From an uncultured bacterium (lineage in GTDB: Bacteria; Cyanobacteriota; Vampirovibrionia; Gastranaerophilales; Gastranaerophilaceae): a stretch of 64,000 nucleotides of DNA. Where the stretch lies: positions 1 through 64,000 of the forward strand of contig CASGEL010000003.1 in NCBI GenBank assembly GCA_949300485.1. Reading direction: 5' to 3'. The translations under genes and the position numbers were made by a program. A model generated the notes under the pieces. The model was not told the origin of the DNA, ran no database searches, and worked only from the letters and a program-made list of their open reading frames with translations. Position 1 is the first letter of the stretch; each line of letters starts with the position of its first letter. Of this stretch, positions 1-6,677 are shown piece by piece.

Positions 1-1
1 T

Positions 2-1092
2 TCAATAAATTCTTTAGCAGTAAGCGAAAATAAATCAGATTTCTTTTCAACAATGATGTATAAAGATGCAGAACCTGAAAATTATGAAGACAGTTCAGAA
101 CTGTATATGAAAAAGTATTTAAAGACATCAAAGATGTGTGATAATCCTAAAGATTGTTTTGCAGAAACCTATTATGAATATGAAGCAGGAAAATCACGAA
201 AAGAATATAAACCTGATTATAAAGGAAGTTGTGCAATACTTAAAAACGGAATATATGTATAACTCCTCAAATTGGTGCAGATAATATAACAGGAATAATA
301 GATTTAAACGGTAAAAAAGGGCCAAATGTATTAGATAGAGATTTAAGAACATTTAGTATAGCAAGTAAAATGAGAGTAGGTTTAAATCAGGATACGGAAG
401 GGGTAAAAGTTACAAAATGGAATAATATTGCAGGTGATAACACACCATCGGGTTCCGATGATGCTTGTGATACTGATCCTAACAGTTTAGGTTGTTGTCA
501 AACTAAAACTATATCTGATCCATCTGATCCTTGTTGTACGTATGAAGATATTAAAAATAGTAACGAAAATTGTCTTAAACATGAAACTATAAATATAACA
601 AGAGAAATATATAAAAGTCTCGACTGTTATAAAGGAATCCATAATAGTGGAATAAAACCGCATCCCGGACTTAAATGCAGTTGTGATATACTTGTGAGTG
701 TATTTTATCACAATAATTCCTCCTATTTTTCAAATTTTAAAATGGATGCAGTTGTTAGGGGTTATGCTGAAGGTAAAATAATAGACGAATACCCATATAA
801 TACTGTTTCTTCATGGCTCGCGAATATACCCTCCCTTAGCACTCACTTATATGGCTGCACTACTAATATAAATAATGTTAATGATTTTAAATATTACAGA
901 GGATCTATGATTGCAAATGCAAAATATTTAATAAACATAGATGGAGTAACAGGAGAGCTTAAAAATGGAGCTACATTAAAAACAAAATCTGGAATTTATA
1001 CCATTAAAATTACAGATATTGTAAATGATTATAATACCCATTCATTTAATATAGATAGCTTTTTAAAATCTTTAGGTTTTGTATATCCATAG
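2..1092 (+). pseudogene. Prepilin-like secreted protein, 5'-truncated and frameshifted
   Basis: An open frame enters from the window edge and stops at 260-262. The next frame then continues the same kind of protein to 1092. Across the junction the reading goes from ...CAILKNGIYV to TPQIGADNITGIIDLNGKKG, and the stretch D-L-N-G-K-K-G-P-N resembles the minor-pilin-like C-terminal region common in prepilin-type proteins of gut melainabacteria (from memory). The break lies near 255-265, in a tat-gta-ta context. The downstream part is cysteine-rich (GCC, DPCC, CSC). The prepilin N-terminus would lie upstream of the window. It could be a true pseudogene, a single-base assembly error or programmed frameshifting. 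No second start with a good ribosome binding site is seen at the internal ATG at 370. Confidence 0.6.
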
Positions 1093-1150
1093 GAAGGTAT
1101 GCATAGATAAAAAAATGTTCTTTTTCCTATTTAGCATTTCAGAGTCCACA

Positions 1151-1175
1151 AAAAAAAGCTTCTGTAAAAGAAGCT
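1151..1175 (-). terminator. Terminator-like hairpin facing the minus strand
   Basis: A 7-bp stem (AGCTTCT / AGAAGCT, loop GTAAA) is followed on the minus strand by a run of seven T. It lies in the 332-bp gap between two plus-strand genes. Apart from this hairpin and the coaD promoter, nothing else is recognisable in 1093-1424. Confidence 0.45.
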
Positions 1176-1374
1176 CCTTGGAATTTTTACAATTCCTCGT
1201 GTAAAAGATTAGTAGGTAGAAAGTAGAAGGTAGTAATGTATATATAAAAAGCATTTATATATCATTTGTATATACTAATAAAGTATTTTTTATATATATA
1301 ATTGCTTAAAAATTTCAGAAAATTTACAATTATTAACATGTAAAAACTAGAAACGACATGGTTTACAGCATATA

Positions 1375-1403
1375 TTGAAAAAAAAAGCCCCTTCATCTAT
1401 AAT
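1375..1403 (+). promoter_or_regulatory. Sigma70-type promoter of coaD
   Basis: TTGAAA at 1375-1380 and TATAAT at 1398-1403 are separated by 17 bp. Transcription would start near 1410, just ahead of the GAGGA ribosome binding site of coaD. Confidence 0.7.
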
Positions 1404-1424
1404 CAAGCAAGAAATGAGGAAATT

Positions 1425-1898
1425 ATGAAAATTGCAATATATCCGGGTAGCTTTGACCCGATAACAAAAGGTCATCTTGATATCTTAAAAAATGCAGCAG
1501 GCATTTTTGACAAAGTAATAATAGCAGTTGCACATAACGGTGAAAAAAAAGGGTTTTTAACCGTAGAAGAACGTGTTGAACTCATAAAAAAAAGTATCCC
1601 TCATCTTGATAATGTGGTAGTTGATTCTTTTGAGGGACTGACAATAGAATATGCCAAAAGACAAGGGGCAGAAGTCTTAATTAGAGGATTGCGTGCTGTT
1701 TCAGATTTTGAATATGAAATGCAGTTATCTCAAACAAACAGCGCGCTGTGCGAAGATATTAAAACTGTATTCTTAATCACAAAACCTAAATATAATTTTA
1801 TATCTTCAAGCACAATTAAGGAAATACTTGCTAACGGCGGAGATATTTCAAAATTCGTCCCCGAAGCAGTAAATATCTATCTAAAAGAAAGGAAATAA
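1425..1898 (+). CDS. coaD: Phosphopantetheine adenylyltransferase (PPAT)
   Basis: PPAT transfers AMP from ATP to 4'-phosphopantetheine, the penultimate step of coenzyme A synthesis in the cytoplasm. The 157-residue length is normal for bacterial CoaD. The nucleotidyltransferase signature YPGSFDPITKGHLD is at residues 6-19 (TKGH 14-17), RGLR at 87-90 and ISSSTIK at 126-132 are the second ATP-binding signature. The start is set by a GAGGA site five bases upstream and a strong promoter. The stop codon touches the ATG of the next gene, so the two are probably co-transcribed. Confidence 0.97.
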   Translation: MKIAIYPGSFDPITKGHLDILKNAAGIFDKVIIAVAHNGEKKGFLTVEERVELIKKSIPHLDNVVVDSFEGLTIEYAKRQGAEVLIRGLRAVSDFEYEMQLSQTNSALCEDIKTVFLITKPKYNFISSSTIKEILANGGDISKFVPEAVNIYLKERK

Positions 1899-2288
1899 AT
1901 GCAATTTAGAACAAAAAAAATTATACAAGAGCTTGAAAATAAAATAGAAAAAAGTTATTCTTTACCTATTTTCAGAGGATACGTTGCCGTTAACAAAAGA
2001 GGATTAGAAAAACTTCTTGATGAAATGTATGCAACTTTACCTGTTGATATTCAAGTAGCAAGACAATACCTGAAAAATAGCAGTATAGAATTAAAGAGAA
2101 ACCAGCAAAATAGCAATAAAGCAAGTTTATATGATTACCTGAAAAAATTTGAGATAATTATTGAAGAAACTTTGAGTGTAGCATCCTATGTCATATTAAA
2201 TATTCGTGAAATTGAAGAATTACTTGATAAAATGTATGAAACTATTCCGGATGAAATAGTAGAAGTTGAAACCTTAAGTAACAAATAA
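1899..2288 (+). CDS. DivIVA/Cdv3-related N-domain protein, two repeats, no coiled coil
   Basis: This 129-residue protein has no firm functional assignment. It contains two copies of one motif: residues about 28-60 (AVNKRGLEKLLDEMYATLP followed by VDIQVARQYL) and about 100-120 (ILNIREIEELLDKMYETIP). The same motif forms the N-terminus of the DivIVA-like protein encoded just downstream (VVNKREMETLIDRIYAALP). It therefore looks like a headpiece duplicate lacking the long coiled-coil tail. It starts directly after the coaD stop codon (TAAATG), so it is probably translationally coupled to coaD. A role in cell division or polar organisation is only inferred from the neighbour. Confidence 0.6.
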   Translation: MQFRTKKIIQELENKIEKSYSLPIFRGYVAVNKRGLEKLLDEMYATLPVDIQVARQYLKNSSIELKRNQQNSNKASLYDYLKKFEIIIEETLSVASYVILNIREIEELLDKMYETIPDEIVEVETLSNK

Positions 2289-2329
2289 TAAAACATGTTA
2301 ACATATGTAATTACATAGAAAGATAATAT

Positions 2330-2358
2330 TTGACAATTAAAAAGTGCTTATGTAATAT
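2330..2358 (+). promoter_or_regulatory. Promoter of the DivIVA-like gene
   Basis: TTGACA (2330-2335) and TAATAT (2353-2358) have 17-bp spacing. They lie inside the 109-bp gap after the 129-residue gene, so the DivIVA-like gene can be transcribed independently of coaD. Confidence 0.65.
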
Positions 2359-2397
2359 ATATAATATAACATGTGAAAGGGATAAGGGATATTAAAC

Positions 2398-2961
2398 ATG
2401 CCACAAAACGGAGTGTATGATTTACTAAAGATGTTGGAAATAGCCTTAGACGAAGGATATTCCGTCCTAAAATACACTGTAGTAAATAAACGAGAAATGG
2501 AAACATTAATTGATAGAATATATGCGGCTTTGCCTGTAGAAGTTCAAGAAGCACGACTATTTCTAAAACGAAAAGAAGAATTGCAAAATGAAGCTCAGCA
2601 AAAAGCTAATAAAATTATACAAGATGCACAAGCAGAGGCCGACAGAAAACTATCTGAATCTGACCAAATTAAAGCAATTGAACGTGAAGGTATAAGAATT
2701 AAAAACGAAGTTGTTGAAGACTGTGAAAAGATTAAGCACATAGCTCTTCAAGATGCTGAAAATATAAGACTGCAAGCAACTGATGAAGCAATGAAAATTA
2801 GAGAAGGTGCAGAATTATACGCAGAACAAGTGTTAACAAGCCTTGAAGGCAATCTTACACAATTACAGCAAGTTGTTAAAAACGGACAAATATATATGGA
2901 ACAATTAAGAACTGATTCCATTGGAAAATATTCTTCACAAACAACAACGACCCGTCGTTAA
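2398..2961 (+). CDS. DivIVA-like coiled-coil protein, cyanobacterial Cdv3 type
   Basis: The protein has 187 residues. The N-terminal ~55 residues carry the motif VVNKREMETLIDRIYAALP, then VEVQEARLFL. Residues about 60-165 form a long charged coiled coil rich in Ala, Glu, Lys and Gln, ending EGAELYAEQVLTSLEGNL. This layout, including the 'GA-x-Y-A-x-x-V-L' tail and the '(A)LP-x-x-x-x-E-A' head, matches what I recall of the cyanobacterial DivIVA-like division protein Cdv3. Automatic annotation often calls such proteins ATP synthase subunit b or E because of the coiled coil, but no membrane anchor is present. It probably acts at division septa or poles. It has its own promoter and a strong terminator behind it. 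Confidence 0.6.
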   Translation: MPQNGVYDLLKMLEIALDEGYSVLKYTVVNKREMETLIDRIYAALPVEVQEARLFLKRKEELQNEAQQKANKIIQDAQAEADRKLSESDQIKAIEREGIRIKNEVVEDCEKIKHIALQDAENIRLQATDEAMKIREGAELYAEQVLTSLEGNLTQLQQVVKNGQIYMEQLRTDSIGKYSSQTTTTRR

Positions 2962-2970
2962 TTAGGTTTG

Positions 2971-3008
2971 AAATAAGAAGCCCAGTATTTTTACTGGGCT
3001 TCTTATTT
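2971..3008 (+). terminator. Strong intrinsic terminator behind the DivIVA-like gene
   Basis: A 16-bp perfect stem (2971-2986 with 2993-3008) flanks an AT-only loop. The right arm ends in T-rich sequence. It starts ten bases after the stop codon. Confidence 0.85.
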
Positions 3009-3106
3009 ATTAGTTTGACAAAACACCTACTAGAAAACAATAAATTTACATTTTGTTACAAACTAAGAAATCTCTGTCAAAAATGTAGTATTTGTTAACA
3101 ATTGGT

Positions 3107-3134
3107 TTGCATTTTATTTTGTTTGCGATAGAAT
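3107..3134 (+). promoter_or_regulatory. Promoter of the rpmG-tRNA-secE-nusG operon
   Basis: TTGCAT (3107-3112) and TAGAAT (3129-3134) are separated by 16 bp. A leader of about 85 nucleotides follows before rpmG. Confidence 0.5.
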
Positions 3135-3155
3135 AAAGTCATAAGCCGAAAAAGA

Positions 3156-3180
3156 TAGAATGTGTAATGCTCACATTCTA
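3156..3180 (+). promoter_or_regulatory. Leader hairpin upstream of rpmG
   Basis: TAGAATGTG (3156-3164) pairs perfectly with CACATTCTA (3172-3180) over a 7-nt loop and is followed by TTTTAAAT. It sits in the presumed untranslated leader and could be an attenuator, a protein-binding site or a simple stability element. Confidence 0.4.
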
Positions 3181-3226
3181 TTTTAAATAGGAGACAAGTT
3201 AATAAAAAATAAAGGAAATAAAAACA

Positions 3227-3394
3227 ATGGGTATCAAAGGAAAAAATGACAGAATGGTAGTTTTAGCCTGTGAAGAATGCAAAGAAAGAAACTACACAAC
3301 AACAAAAAACAAAAAGAACATTAAGGAAAGACTAGAATTAAACAAATATTGTCCAAAATGTCAAAAACACACAGCTCACAAAGAAACAAAATAA
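3227..3394 (+). CDS. rpmG: Ribosomal protein L33, zinc-binding type
   Basis: This 55-residue gene encodes L33 of the 50S subunit, starting [18 protein letters not shown] and containing the expected [10 protein letters not shown] segment. Two pairs of cysteines, CEEC (15-18) and CPKC (42-45), show it is the zinc-binding form rather than the cysteine-free paralogue. AAAGGAAA about ten bases upstream is the ribosome binding site. It leads the classical rpmG, tRNA-Trp, secE, nusG, rplK, rplA order found in many bacteria. Confidence 0.96.
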   Translation: MGIKGKNDRMVVLACEECKERNYTTTKNKKNIKERLELNKYCPKCQKHTAHKETK

Positions 3395-3446
3395 TGACTG
3401 AGCTATAGGGCTGAAAGTTTAATACAAAGGGGAAATATCCCCGCTT

Positions 3447-3519
3447 GCGTCCTTAGTTCAGTTGGTAGAACGTCGGTCTCCAAAACCGGATGTCGAGGGT
3501 TCGAGTCCTTCAGGGCGCG
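3447..3519 (+). tRNA. tRNA-Trp (anticodon CCA)
   Basis: A 73-nt cloverleaf: acceptor GCGTCCT pairs with AGGGCGC, the D arm contains AGTTCAGTTGGTAGAAC, the anticodon loop is CTCCAAA on a 5-bp stem, and the T arm contains GGTTCGAGTCC. The discriminator is G and no CCA is encoded. A tRNA-Trp between rpmG and secE is the arrangement seen in many bacteria. Confidence 0.96.
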
Positions 3520-3549
3520 GATTTAAATAAAAAAATAAAGGATTACAAA

Positions 3550-3741
3550 ATGAATCAAGCAGTAGAAGCAATCAAAACATATTTCAAAGGTGTAAAAACA
3601 GAATGGAGCAAAGTAAGCTGGCCTGAAAAACGACAGGTTGTTATGGAAACAATTTCTGTAATTGTTATTGTATTTGTATTCACTGTGGCAATATATTTAA
3701 TGGATCTTTTGTTCAAAGGGTTGCTTAGCCTGATTAAGTAA
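3550..3741 (+). CDS. secE: Preprotein translocase subunit SecE
   Basis: The 63-residue single-span subunit of the SecYEG channel. Residues 7-30 carry the amphipathic signature YFKGVKTEWSKVSWPEKRQV, followed by a hydrophobic segment at about 35-58 that crosses the inner membrane. The start at 3550 follows AAAGGATT. An upstream in-frame ATG at 3490 lies inside the tRNA and is not credible. nusG follows 30 bp downstream. Confidence 0.95.
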   Translation: MNQAVEAIKTYFKGVKTEWSKVSWPEKRQVVMETISVIVIVFVFTVAIYLMDLLFKGLLSLIK

Positions 3742-3771
3742 AATATTAAGCAGAATTTATAAAGGTGGCTT

Positions 3772-4410
3772 ATGACTAAAAAAGAAAAAACAATGGAAGA
3801 ACAACTTAATGAAGATGTCTTAGCAGAAAAAGCTGAAGCAGAAGCTAAAGAATCAGCCGAAAAAGAAGCTAAGGAAGCTAAGAAAAACCAAAAAAGATGG
3901 TACATCGTACATACATATTCAGGATATGAAAACAAGGTTAAAGTTAATCTTGAAAAACGTATCGAATACATGAATATGGGAGATAAAATCTTTAGAATTG
4001 AAGTTCCTCAAAAGACAGTAACCCAAATGAAAGCAGGTAAAAAACAGGAAAAAGAAGAAAAAATATTCCCTGGTTATGTACTTGTAGAAATGATAATGGA
4101 TGAAGACAGCTGGTATGTAGTAAGACATACTTCAGGAGTTACAAAATTTGTAGGTTCTGCTAAAAAACCAATTCCTGCAAGAGAAAGTGAAATTAAAAAG
4201 ATACTTCACAGATCAACATCACAAGTCGAAAAAGTTGAACTTGATGTTAAAGCAGGTGATAAAGTCAGAATTATATCAGGACCGTTTGCAGACTTTGATG
4301 CTGATATTATTGAAGTTTATCCTGATAAATCTAAACTTAGAGCAAACGTATCAATTTTCGGACGTGAAACTCCGGTAGAATTAGAATATAAACAAATAAA
4401 CAAATTATAA
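3772..4410 (+). CDS. nusG: Transcription termination/antitermination factor NusG
   Basis: NusG binds RNA polymerase and links it to ribosomes or Rho. The 212-residue protein has a lysine/glutamate/alanine-rich N-terminal extension of about 40 residues that most NusG proteins lack. The NGN domain starts at KRWYIVHTYSGYENKV (41-56) and includes IFPGYVLVEM. The KOW motif AGDKVRIISGPFADFDADII is at about 161-180. AGGTGG upstream sets the start. A second ATG at codon 8 is possible but lies further from the site. Confidence 0.96.
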   Translation: MTKKEKTMEEQLNEDVLAEKAEAEAKESAEKEAKEAKKNQKRWYIVHTYSGYENKVKVNLEKRIEYMNMGDKIFRIEVPQKTVTQMKAGKKQEKEEKIFPGYVLVEMIMDEDSWYVVRHTSGVTKFVGSAKKPIPARESEIKKILHRSTSQVEKVELDVKAGDKVRIISGPFADFDADIIEVYPDKSKLRANVSIFGRETPVELEYKQINKL

Positions 4411-4428
4411 TAAGTAAGTACAAATAAT

Positions 4429-4469
4429 GTGGAAGGATTTATCCCAAAAGGAAAAACCGCTTGAACCAC
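4429..4469 (+). promoter_or_regulatory. Possible L1-type leader ahead of rplK
   Basis: GTGG (4429-4432) could pair with CCAC (4466-4469), with AGGA..TCC inside and ACCGCTTGAACCAC at the end. A similar motif precedes rplA. Such paired leaders before rplK and rplA are reminiscent of ribosomal protein L1 autoregulation sites. That assignment is an inference. Confidence 0.4.
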
Positions 4470-4483
4470 AAAAGGAGAAAAAA

Positions 4484-4909
4484 ATGGCAAAAAAAGTAGT
4501 AGGAAAAATTAAGCTTCAAATCGAAGCAGGCAAAGCTAATCCGTCACCACCAGTTGGTCCTGCATTAGGTCAACACGGTGTTAACATCATGGATTTTTGT
4601 AAACAATTCAACGCAAAAACACAAGACAAAGCAGGATATATTATCCCTGTAGTTATTGATGTTTACGAAGATAAAAGTTTTACATTTATCATCAAATCCC
4701 CACCAGCTCCTGTATTAATTAAAAAAGCATTAAATATCTCTAAAGGATCATCAGCTCCTAATAAAGATAAAGTTGCTGAAATTACAAGAGCACAATTGGA
4801 AGAAATCGCTAAAATTAAAATGGACGATTTGAATGCAACAACAATGGAAGCTGCAGTAAAAATGATTGCAGGTTCATGTCGTGCAATGGGTGTTACAGTA
4901 AAAGATTAA
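4484..4909 (+). CDS. rplK: Ribosomal protein L11
   Basis: The 141-residue protein of the GTPase-associated centre of the 50S subunit. It starts [20 protein letters not shown] and contains the hallmark [20 protein letters not shown]. The start is set by AAAGGAG ten bases upstream. An in-frame ATG at 4427 would add 19 residues with no family counterpart and overlaps the leader hairpin. Length and C-terminal [13 protein letters not shown] are normal. Confidence 0.97.
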   Translation: MAKKVVGKIKLQIEAGKANPSPPVGPALGQHGVNIMDFCKQFNAKTQDKAGYIIPVVIDVYEDKSFTFIIKSPPAPVLIKKALNISKGSSAPNKDKVAEITRAQLEEIAKIKMDDLNATTMEAAVKMIAGSCRAMGVTVKD

Positions 4910-4913
4910 TTAG

Positions 4914-4943
4914 ATGGAAGGATTAAAAGTCCGCTATTACCAC
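4914..4943 (+). promoter_or_regulatory. Possible L1-type leader ahead of rplA
   Basis: The 50-bp rplK-rplA spacer contains TGGAAGGATTAAAAGTCCGC then TATTACCAC. It repeats the order of elements (TGGAAGGATT, CCGCT, ACCAC, AAAGGA) of the rplK leader, with GGA/TCC able to form an inner stem. Plausibly an L1 binding site by analogy with rplKA operons. Confidence 0.4.
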
Positions 4944-4959
4944 GAAAGGAAAATTAAAA

Positions 4960-5682
4960 ATGTCAAAATTAACTAAAAAACAAAAGAAAATGCAAGAAAT
5001 GCTGGAAGGGTTTGTTCAACCTTCTACTGCAGTAGATGCAATTAAAAAATTACAAGAAATATCAAAAGAAGTTTCAAAGTTCAATGAAACAGTTGAATGT
5101 CATATGCGTTTAGGTATTGATGTTCGTCAAGCAGACCAACAAATCAGATCAACTGTAGTATTACCTGCAGGTTTAGGAAAAGAAGTAAAAGTATGCGTTA
5201 TAGCAAAAGGTGCAAAGGCAACTGAAGCAACTGAAGCTGGCGCTGATTATGCAGGAGCTGAAGAAATTATTGATAAAATTTCAGGCGGTTGGTTTGATTT
5301 TGATACATTGATTGCTACTCCTGACTGTATGGGTATGTTAGGTAAATTAGGTAGAGTATTAGGACCTAAAGGTTTAATGCCAAACCCTAAAACAGGAACA
5401 GTAACAATGGATATAGCTAAAGCAGTTAAAGATGCTAAAGCCGGTAAAGTTGAATATAGAGCAGACAAACAAGGTATGATACACTGCCCTATAGGAAAAA
5501 TCCAATTCTCAGAAGAAGATTTGGTTAAAAACTATGCAACTTTAGCAGATGCTGTATTAAAAGCAAAACCTGCTTCAGCAAAAGGAACATTTGTAAAATC
5601 AGTTTACCTTTCAACTACAATGGGACCTGGTATCAAATTAGATCCAAAAACATTTGCTGCTGAAGTAAAAGAATTAGTATAA
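4960..5682 (+). CDS. rplA: Ribosomal protein L1
   Basis: The 240-residue L1-stalk protein, which binds 23S rRNA and helps release deacylated tRNA. Family signatures include [33 protein letters not shown]-like [13 protein letters not shown], and [18 protein letters not shown]. The ATG follows AAAGGAAAA. A terminator starts 19 bp after the stop, so rplJ-rplL are not in this transcript, unlike many bacteria. Confidence 0.97.
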   Translation: MSKLTKKQKKMQEMLEGFVQPSTAVDAIKKLQEISKEVSKFNETVECHMRLGIDVRQADQQIRSTVVLPAGLGKEVKVCVIAKGAKATEATEAGADYAGAEEIIDKISGGWFDFDTLIATPDCMGMLGKLGRVLGPKGLMPNPKTGTVTMDIAKAVKDAKAGKVEYRADKQGMIHCPIGKIQFSEEDLVKNYATLADAVLKAKPASAKGTFVKSVYLSTTMGPGIKLDPKTFAAEVKELV

Positions 5683-5701
5683 CTAACTAATAAAGACTAA
5701 T

Positions 5702-5736
5702 AAAAAGACCTTGGAAAAAATTTCCAAGGTCTTTTT
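5702..5736. terminator. Intrinsic terminator behind rplA, bidirectional
   Basis: AAAAAGACCTTGGAAA pairs perfectly with TTTCCAAGGTCTTTTT over a 3-nt loop. The symmetrical A/T tails let it serve rplA and the convergent 152-residue gene. Confidence 0.85.
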
Positions 5737-5752
5737 ATGCATAGAATTGGAA

Positions 5753-6211
5753 TTATAGATCCCATGGGTTTTTATCCCAAGGATTGCTTAACGGATCATT
5801 ATTCAAAAATCCGTATCCGTCATCATTAGCTAAAGGATTATAATTTGGACTCAGTGGATTATTTTTATCAAATGGATCATCATTCAAAAAACTTGAATGC
5901 CTTTCCGGAGCTTTTTCATATCCGTCAAATCTTACAGTAGTTAATTTTTTATTACCGGAAATCTCAGTTTCAACACCTTTTCTATAATCAAAAACATCTA
6001 CTTTTTCATAACGGCCCTTTTTAATTCTGCCATTTAGAGAATTTTTCCAACTAAGTAACTCTCCATCAGGACTATATAACTTTGTATATTTCATTCCTTT
6101 TGAAGTCACACCGGTTTTAGCAATAACCTTTTCTCCGCCCAAATTAAAAATACGTTCAAACGGAACATTATTTACAAACGAACGTACATAACGACCAAAA
6201 GTTAACCCCAT
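5753..6211 (-). CDS. Hypothetical protein with NDDP/DKNP C-terminal repeats
   Basis: Not recognised. The 152-residue protein begins MGLTFGRYVRSFVNN, has a middle part rich in beta-type hydrophilic residues, and ends in imperfect repeats: NDDPFDKNNPLSPNYNPLA, NDDGYGFL, NNDPLSNPWDKNPWDL. No signal peptide or membrane segment is seen. The N-terminus (MGL, a basic helix, then a KVYSPDGEL-like strand region) loosely resembles the 221-residue protein at 30712-31377. Both could belong to one lineage-specific family, which is uncertain. AGGAAT upstream of the ATG supports the start. Confidence 0.6.
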   Translation of the reverse strand: MGLTFGRYVRSFVNNVPFERIFNLGGEKVIAKTGVTSKGMKYTKLYSPDGELLSWKNSLNGRIKKGRYEKVDVFDYRKGVETEISGNKKLTTVRFDGYEKAPERHSSFLNDDPFDKNNPLSPNYNPLANDDGYGFLNNDPLSNPWDKNPWDL

Positions 6212-6359
6212 AAAATAATTCCTTTCTGTTATTCCACTTTCCCCGTAATAAAAATCGATTTTAGCTTACTATTATATAAAAACATTTTGCAAGAAAAAAT
6301 TGCACTTTATATAAAATTTAACTTTACATAAGAAACAATTTCCTATAAAATAAATATAT

Positions 6360-6574
6360 GGATGGTTGGCACTCTGCCGAACAAAACAATTGAGTATCGT
6401 TTTGTGAGAGGGGTAGCCGTATCCGAGGAAAACGACAGTTTTCCGATCCCTTTGATAATTAAATATTTTTTATGGGCGGTTGGCACTCTGCCGAACAAAA
6501 CGATTGAGTATCGTTTAGCGTATCCGAGGAAAACGATAGTTTTCCAATTCATTTGATAATTAAATACTTTTTAT
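6360..6574 (+). repeat. Two-copy tandem repeat whose unit begins like tRNA-Val
   Basis: Unit 1 (6360-6473) and unit 2 (6474-6574) share TTGGCACTCTGCCGAACAAA, GTATCCGAGGAAAACGA and TTTGATAATTAAATA. Unit 1 has 13 extra bases. Unit 2 and the following tRNA-Val gene both begin GGGCGGTTGGC. Unit 1 begins GGATGGTTGGC. Each unit has two hairpins: AAACGAT/ATCGTTT (6498-6516 in unit 2; one mismatch in unit 1) and GGAAAAC/GTTTTCC (6528-6545). The short open frames across it on both strands follow the repeat and are not credible genes. Confidence 0.75.
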
Positions 6575-6650
6575 GGGCGGTTGGCGCAGATGGTAGCGTA
6601 TCACATTGACATTGTGGGGGTCATCGGTTCGAGTCCGGTACCGCCCACCA
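6575..6650 (+). tRNA. tRNA-Val (anticodon GAC)
   Basis: A 76-nt gene with acceptor GGGCGGT / ACCGCCC, anticodon loop TTGACAT giving GAC, T arm with GGTTCGAGTCC, and an encoded CCA end (6648-6650). It directly follows the tandem repeat whose second unit copies its first eleven bases. Confidence 0.93.
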
Positions 6651-6677
6651 CTTATATTTATTTTCAGAATTTTATAG

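Noticed and set aside
487-711. Minus-strand open frame inside the prepilin-like sequence
   Set aside because: It overlaps the plus-strand open frame of the prepilin-like gene and its composition is a low-complexity shadow, with no ribosome binding site.
1072-1254. Minus-strand open frame in the gap before coaD
   Set aside because: It runs across the hairpin terminator and overlaps the end of the prepilin-like gene. No recognisable protein features.
3490-3549. Upstream start for secE
   Set aside because: The ATG lies inside tRNA-Trp. The start at 3550 has its own ribosome binding site and gives the family's length.
4427-4483. Longer rplK start
   Set aside because: Adds residues absent from L11 proteins and covers the leader hairpin; the start at 4484 follows AAAGGAG.
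6343-6556. Short open frames on both strands over the tandem repeat
   Set aside because: Both mirror the repeat units and contain the hairpins. No ribosome binding site and no coding signal.
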